A stretch of 64,000 nucleotides of DNA from NCBI RefSeq assembly GCF_009760925.1, contig NZ_VRLV01000002.1, forward strand, positions 1 to 64,000, in the 5' to 3' direction. Positions 61,170 to 64,000 of this stretch are shown in pieces; positions within the stretch are counted from its first letter, which is position 1; each line of letters starts with the position of its first letter. The DNA is from Nonomuraea typhae (GTDB taxonomy: Bacteria; Actinomycetota; Actinomycetes; Streptosporangiales; Streptosporangiaceae). The position numbers and the translations under genes are program-made. The notes below the pieces were generated by a model. The model worked only from the letters and a program-made list of their open reading frames with translations, ran no database searches and was not told where the DNA came from.

Positions 61170-61727
61170 ATGCCGGAGATCGTGAGGCTGACCGACGGCG
61201 TGGTCACGTTGACGCCCTTGAGCATGGAGGACGTCGACGCGCACCTGGCCGGAGAGGACGAGCACCTGGTGCGCTGGCTCAACGGAGGCCCCGGCACCCG
61301 CGCCACCGTCGAGAAGCACGTGCGCCGCTGCATGGAACAGTGGGCGAGCGGCGGGTCCGTACACGCTTTCGGGGTGCGTGCGGGCGCGCGCGAGACCCTC
61401 GCCGGGACGATGGAAGTGCATTTCCACCAGCCCTACCTGGCCCCCGGGCAGGTCAATCTCGCCTACGGGCTCTACCCGGCATGGCGCGGCCGGGGCATCG
61501 CCACACGCGCCGTGACACTCGCCTGCCGGCACGCGCGAAGCGCCGGCGCGGCCGAGGCGGTCATCACCGTGGATCCGGAGAACCTCGCCTCGGCGAACGT
61601 GGCCAGGAGATCCGGTTTCGCCTATCTGAAGCGGGCGAAGGCGGGCGACGACGACCTGCTCGACTGGTACGTCCGGACCCTGACCGCCACACGCGGCGAG
61701 GTCAGCGACCGCCCCGGACGGCCGTGA
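61170..61727 (+). CDS. GNAT-family N-acetyltransferase
   Basis: A 185-residue acetyl-CoA-dependent transferase of the RimJ/RimL-like group: IVRLTDGVVTLTPLSMEDVDAHLAGED at the start, the CoA loop YPAWRGRGIATRAV, and VDPENLASANVARRSGFAYLKR at the end. The acceptor could be a small amine or a protein N-terminus. ATG 61170 gives the family start. The 3' end overlaps the convergent methyltransferase gene by 26 bp. Confidence 0.9.
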   Translation: MPEIVRLTDGVVTLTPLSMEDVDAHLAGEDEHLVRWLNGGPGTRATVEKHVRRCMEQWASGGSVHAFGVRAGARETLAGTMEVHFHQPYLAPGQVNLAYGLYPAWRGRGIATRAVTLACRHARSAGAAEAVITVDPENLASANVARRSGFAYLKRAKAGDDDLLDWYVRTLTATRGEVSDRPGRP

Positions 61728-62589
61728 CGAACCCACCGCCCGCCGACTCCGGCGCCGCCGCTGCAGACCGCCCGTAGGAGGCGGCCGCCGTGGCCCAGTC
61801 ATGTGTCTGGGGCCGCCAGCCGTACCGGCTCAGCCAGCCGGGAGCGTCCTCACCCAGGCCGCCCTTCCACAGCTCGGCGTATTGCCGCATCGCCGGCATC
61901 TCCCATGCCTGAGCGAGCATCCCGGAGCCGCCCTGCTCGAAGGGGAGCCGGCCGGCCGGAGCGGAGAGCTCGAAGGCGAGTTCGCTGCCCGGAGCGGAGA
62001 GCTCGCCGACGCCGGTGAGCAGCCGAGCGCTCTCCTCGGCGGTCAGGTAGAGCAGGAGTCCTTCGGCGAGCCAGGCGGTGGGCGTGCCCCGGTCGAATCC
62101 GGCCGCGGCCAGTTCGCTCGCCCAATCCTCGCGCAGGTCGGCCGGCACGACGGCGCGTTCGCAGCGTGGTACGGCGGCGCATCCGGTCAGCACGGTGTCC
62201 TTGAAGGTCAGCACCTCGGGCAGGTCGAGCTCGAACATCCGCACGCCGTCCGGCCAGGGCAGCCGGAAGGCGCGCGCGTCGAGGCCCGCGGCGAGCAGGA
62301 CCACCTGGCGGCACCCTGCCGCGGTCGCGCTCAGGAGGTGGTCGTCGAAGAACCGCGTCCGGATGACCCCGTGGAGGTAGAACAGCTCGCCCAGATGGGC
62401 CAGCGGCCCGAACGCGGCGAGGTCCCGGGCGGATGCGGGTTCGGCGGGGAACACCCCGGGCGCGGCGTCCACGAAGGCCCGGGCGTAGGGATCGTCGAAC
62501 AGCCGGTCTTCCCTCCGGCTCTCCCGCGCCCTGACCACCGCCACCCCTAATGCCGTCTTCTCCACTCCTTGCAGTGGTTCTCGCTCCAT
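61702..62589 (-). CDS. SAM-dependent methyltransferase, LCMT/TcmP-like
   Basis: A 295-residue class I methyltransferase of the leucine-carboxyl-methyltransferase/TcmP group common in actinobacteria. Motifs: GVAVVRARESRREDRLFDDPYA at the start, the SAM site QVVLLAAGLDARAFRLPWP, FELDLPEVLTFKD, and WLAEGLLLYLTAEESARLL. Acceptors of such enzymes are mostly unknown. Some O-methylate polyketides. It is divergent from a MarR-type regulator that probably controls it. Confidence 0.9.
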   Translation of the reverse strand: MEREPLQGVEKTALGVAVVRARESRREDRLFDDPYARAFVDAAPGVFPAEPASARDLAAFGPLAHLGELFYLHGVIRTRFFDDHLLSATAAGCRQVVLLAAGLDARAFRLPWPDGVRMFELDLPEVLTFKDTVLTGCAAVPRCERAVVPADLREDWASELAAAGFDRGTPTAWLAEGLLLYLTAEESARLLTGVGELSAPGSELAFELSAPAGRLPFEQGGSGMLAQAWEMPAMRQYAELWKGGLGEDAPGWLSRYGWRPQTHDWATAAASYGRSAAAAPESAGGGFVTAVRGGR

Positions 62590-62630
62590 CGTGTGCCTCC
62601 TCGCTCTGACGACTATTCATCGCCAACGAT

Positions 62631-62660
62631 ACATCGCTACAGATGTTTCGGTGGCGATGT
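62631..62660. promoter_or_regulatory. Inverted repeats in methyltransferase/MarR spacer
   Basis: ACATCGC (62631-62637) and GCGATGT (62654-62660) form a perfect 7-bp inverted repeat, and a nested ACATC/GATGT pair lies inside. The place between divergent genes suits a MarR operator. Confidence 0.45.
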
Positions 62661-62671
62661 AATCTTCCGCC

Positions 62672-63082
62672 ATGGATGGAGGACGACTGCACCGGCTGGG
62701 CAAGCGCCTGCTCGAGCTGTCCGCACAGGTCACCGGCGAACCCGGCGACCTGTCGCTGACACCGGGAGAGGCCGCCGTCCTCGAGGACGTGATCAAGCAC
62801 CCGGCCGGATCCATCAGCGAGATCTGCCGGCGCACCGGCTTCGCGCAGAGTCATGTGTCGGCCTCGGTGTCCCGGCTCAAGGCGCGCGGGCTGGTGACGA
62901 CCACCACCGACCCCGGCGACGGGCGGCGCACCCGCGTCAGCGTCGCCGCCGGCGCGTTGCACGCGATCACCCGCCGCGCGGGCCGGAGCATCGACGAGAC
63001 GATCGGCCAGGCCGTCGCCGACCCCGGCAAGGCCCGCCGGGCGGCGGACCTGCTGGAGGAACTGGCCGAGCTCCTGCTGTGA
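62672..63082 (+). CDS. MarR-family transcriptional regulator
   Basis: A 136-residue winged-helix regulator: LTPGEAAVLEDVIKHPAGSISEICRRTGFAQSHVSASVSRLKARGLVTTTTDPGDGRRTRVSVA is the complete MarR DNA-binding core with the wing DPGDGRRT. Short flanking helices serve dimerisation. It is divergent from the methyltransferase gene with inverted repeats between them and likely represses both. The ligand is unknown. Confidence 0.9.
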   Translation: MDGGRLHRLGKRLLELSAQVTGEPGDLSLTPGEAAVLEDVIKHPAGSISEICRRTGFAQSHVSASVSRLKARGLVTTTTDPGDGRRTRVSVAAGALHAITRRAGRSIDETIGQAVADPGKARRAADLLEELAELLL

Positions 63083-63178
63083 CCACCGCACCGGGCAACC
63101 GCCCGCGCGGAGGCCACACCGGTGCGGACGGCCGGGCCGTACCTATGCCAAAAGGCCGGCCCGGACCTGCGGCGAGGA

Positions 63179-63286
63179 GCGGCCCTCCAGGACCCGGGGC
63201 CAGACGTGGCCCTCCAGGACCCGGGGTTAGAAGTGGTCCCTCGAGATCCAGGGCTAGGGGTGGCCCTTTGAGCTCTGCAGGGGGAG
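63179..63286. repeat. 27-bp tandem repeat, four units, at the MFS gene 3' end
   Basis: Units at 63179, 63206, 63233 and 63260, of the form GTGGCCCTCCAGGACCCGGGG plus six bases, becoming more diverged toward and into the MFS gene, whose stop (63254) lies in the third unit. Confidence 0.75.
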
Positions 63287-64000
63287 GGTGCGGACAGGGC
63301 GCCAGCCGCCCTTGAAGGCGGCCATCGAGGCCAGGAAGATCACCTGGCCGGCCAGGGCGACGCCCAGCCAGGTCTGCCAGCCGCCCGCTGCCACAACGCC
63401 GGGCGAGATCACCAGCAGCGCCACGATCATCACGCGCACGACCATCCCCCAGATGCCCAGCGCCGCCCCCTGCAGGCGGGATTCGACGTCCTCGGCGTTC
63501 TCGGAGAAGTTGGCCATCCACGGCACGTAGGCCACACCCATGAACAGGAACATCAGCGCGAACAGCACGGTGACCCGGGTGGCGGAGGTGCCGGAGCCGA
63601 TGAGGGCGACGAAGTAGGCGAGGGACGCGACGGTCAGGACGGTCCCGGCGGCGGTGAACGGCTTGCGGACCTGCAGGCGGTCGGACAGGCGGCCGACGGC
63701 GATGACGGCCAGGGCGTTCAGGACGATGCCGAGGGCGACGACGCCGTTGGCGGCGGCGGTGTCCATGCCGAACGCGTCGACCAGGACGGTCTGGCCGAAG
63801 ATCGCGAAGGTCCAGTAGAGCACCTGCCAGCCGGTGTTGCCGAGCACGTGCGCCCACAGGTGCGGGTGGCGCAGCAGCTCGCGGACCCGGCCCGGATGGA
63901 TCTTCTCCTCGGCGACGACGGCCGCTTCGGCCTGCATGACCTGGGCGCGCAGGGCGGCGGACGGCTCGGCGATCTGCCAGATGATCACCGCGCACATGAC
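63254..64000 (-). CDS. MFS transporter, C-terminal part (start outside window)
   Basis: At least 247 residues of a membrane transporter, cut by the right edge of the window. Six or seven helices are visible. The segment after ENTGW-like HVLGNTGWQVLYWTFAIFGQTVLVDAF and the loop GRLSDRLQVRKPF (MFS motif) show it is the second half of an MFS carrier. The last residues (LPLQSSKGHP) and the stop lie in a 27-bp repeat array, so the C-terminus may have been altered by repeat expansion. Substrate unknown. Confidence 0.8.
   Translation of the reverse strand, partial: VMCAVIIWQIAEPSAALRAQVMQAEAAVVAEEKIHPGRVRELLRHPHLWAHVLGNTGWQVLYWTFAIFGQTVLVDAFGMDTAAANGVVALGIVLNALAVIAVGRLSDRLQVRKPFTAAGTVLTVASLAYFVALIGSGTSATRVTVLFALMFLFMGVAYVPWMANFSENAEDVESRLQGAALGIWGMVVRVMIVALLVISPGVVAAGGWQTWLGVALAGQVIFLASMAAFKGGWRPVRTLPLQSSKGHP

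Overview
The window is high-GC DNA (estimated by eye, not computed) with many GTG and TTG starts, an actinobacterial-type integration host factor, a DmdR/IdeR-type iron box, Tat and lipoprotein export signals and C/G-rich intergenic repeats. This fits the chromosome of a filamentous actinomycete. Streptosporangiaceae (for example a Nonomuraea-like organism) is my best guess, not something the sequence proves.

Layout. 1-6.7 kb: a cut acyl-CoA synthetase, an esterase with an odd N-terminal domain, a membrane protein, an NAD(P)-binding oxidoreductase divergent from an HxlR regulator, a lone pyrF, a secreted GH19 chitinase under a 19-bp palindrome, and an HTH regulator divergent from a hydrolase with two identical palindromes between them. 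7.7-17.1 kb: a nine-gene, largely translationally coupled operon (LacI regulator, two CUT1 permeases, binding lipoprotein, four ADP-ribosylglycohydrolase paralogues, PfkB/ribokinase) behind a LacI-type operator. It reads as an import-hydrolyse-phosphorylate pathway for a riboside-like compound and is the most interesting system here. 17.2-27.5 kb: MFS/ROK divergent pair, hydrolase, PadR, GlcG/HbpS-like protein, stand-alone mihF, a two-component system divergent from a membrane acyltransferase, and a metallopeptidase lipoprotein. 27.6-37.3 kb: Ski2-like helicase, small enzymes and regulators, AraC/PhyH pair, dus, an iron-box-controlled ABC ATPase with a divergent unknown gene, an ACT-domain protein and a tRNA Gly-Cys-Val cluster. 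37.4-41.8 kb: M28 aminopeptidase, Tat-exported haem peroxidase, and a regulator with two LuxR HTH domains. 41.9-48.0 kb: a six-gene operon whose order (ATPase, ATPase, permease, permease, DUF2160 membrane protein, large binding protein) matches the rhizobial GlpSTPQV glycerol importer. 48.2-54.8 kb: Asp-box propeller, VOC, AlkB-like, MFS/CGNR and two coupled secreted propeller paralogues. 54.8-56.3 kb: an apparently intact IS110-family element. 56.4-64 kb: a second M28 peptidase, repeat-rich intergenic DNA, DUF2203, GntR with an MHS transporter, GNAT, methyltransferase/MarR pair and a cut MFS gene.

Three themes recur. Regulators sit divergent from their likely targets with visible palindromes between them. 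Importer operons are packed with ATGA/GTGA overlaps. Tandem repeats cluster at gene 3' ends (19.7, 20.7-21.2, 23.2, 48.1, 58.0-58.6 and 63.2 kb).
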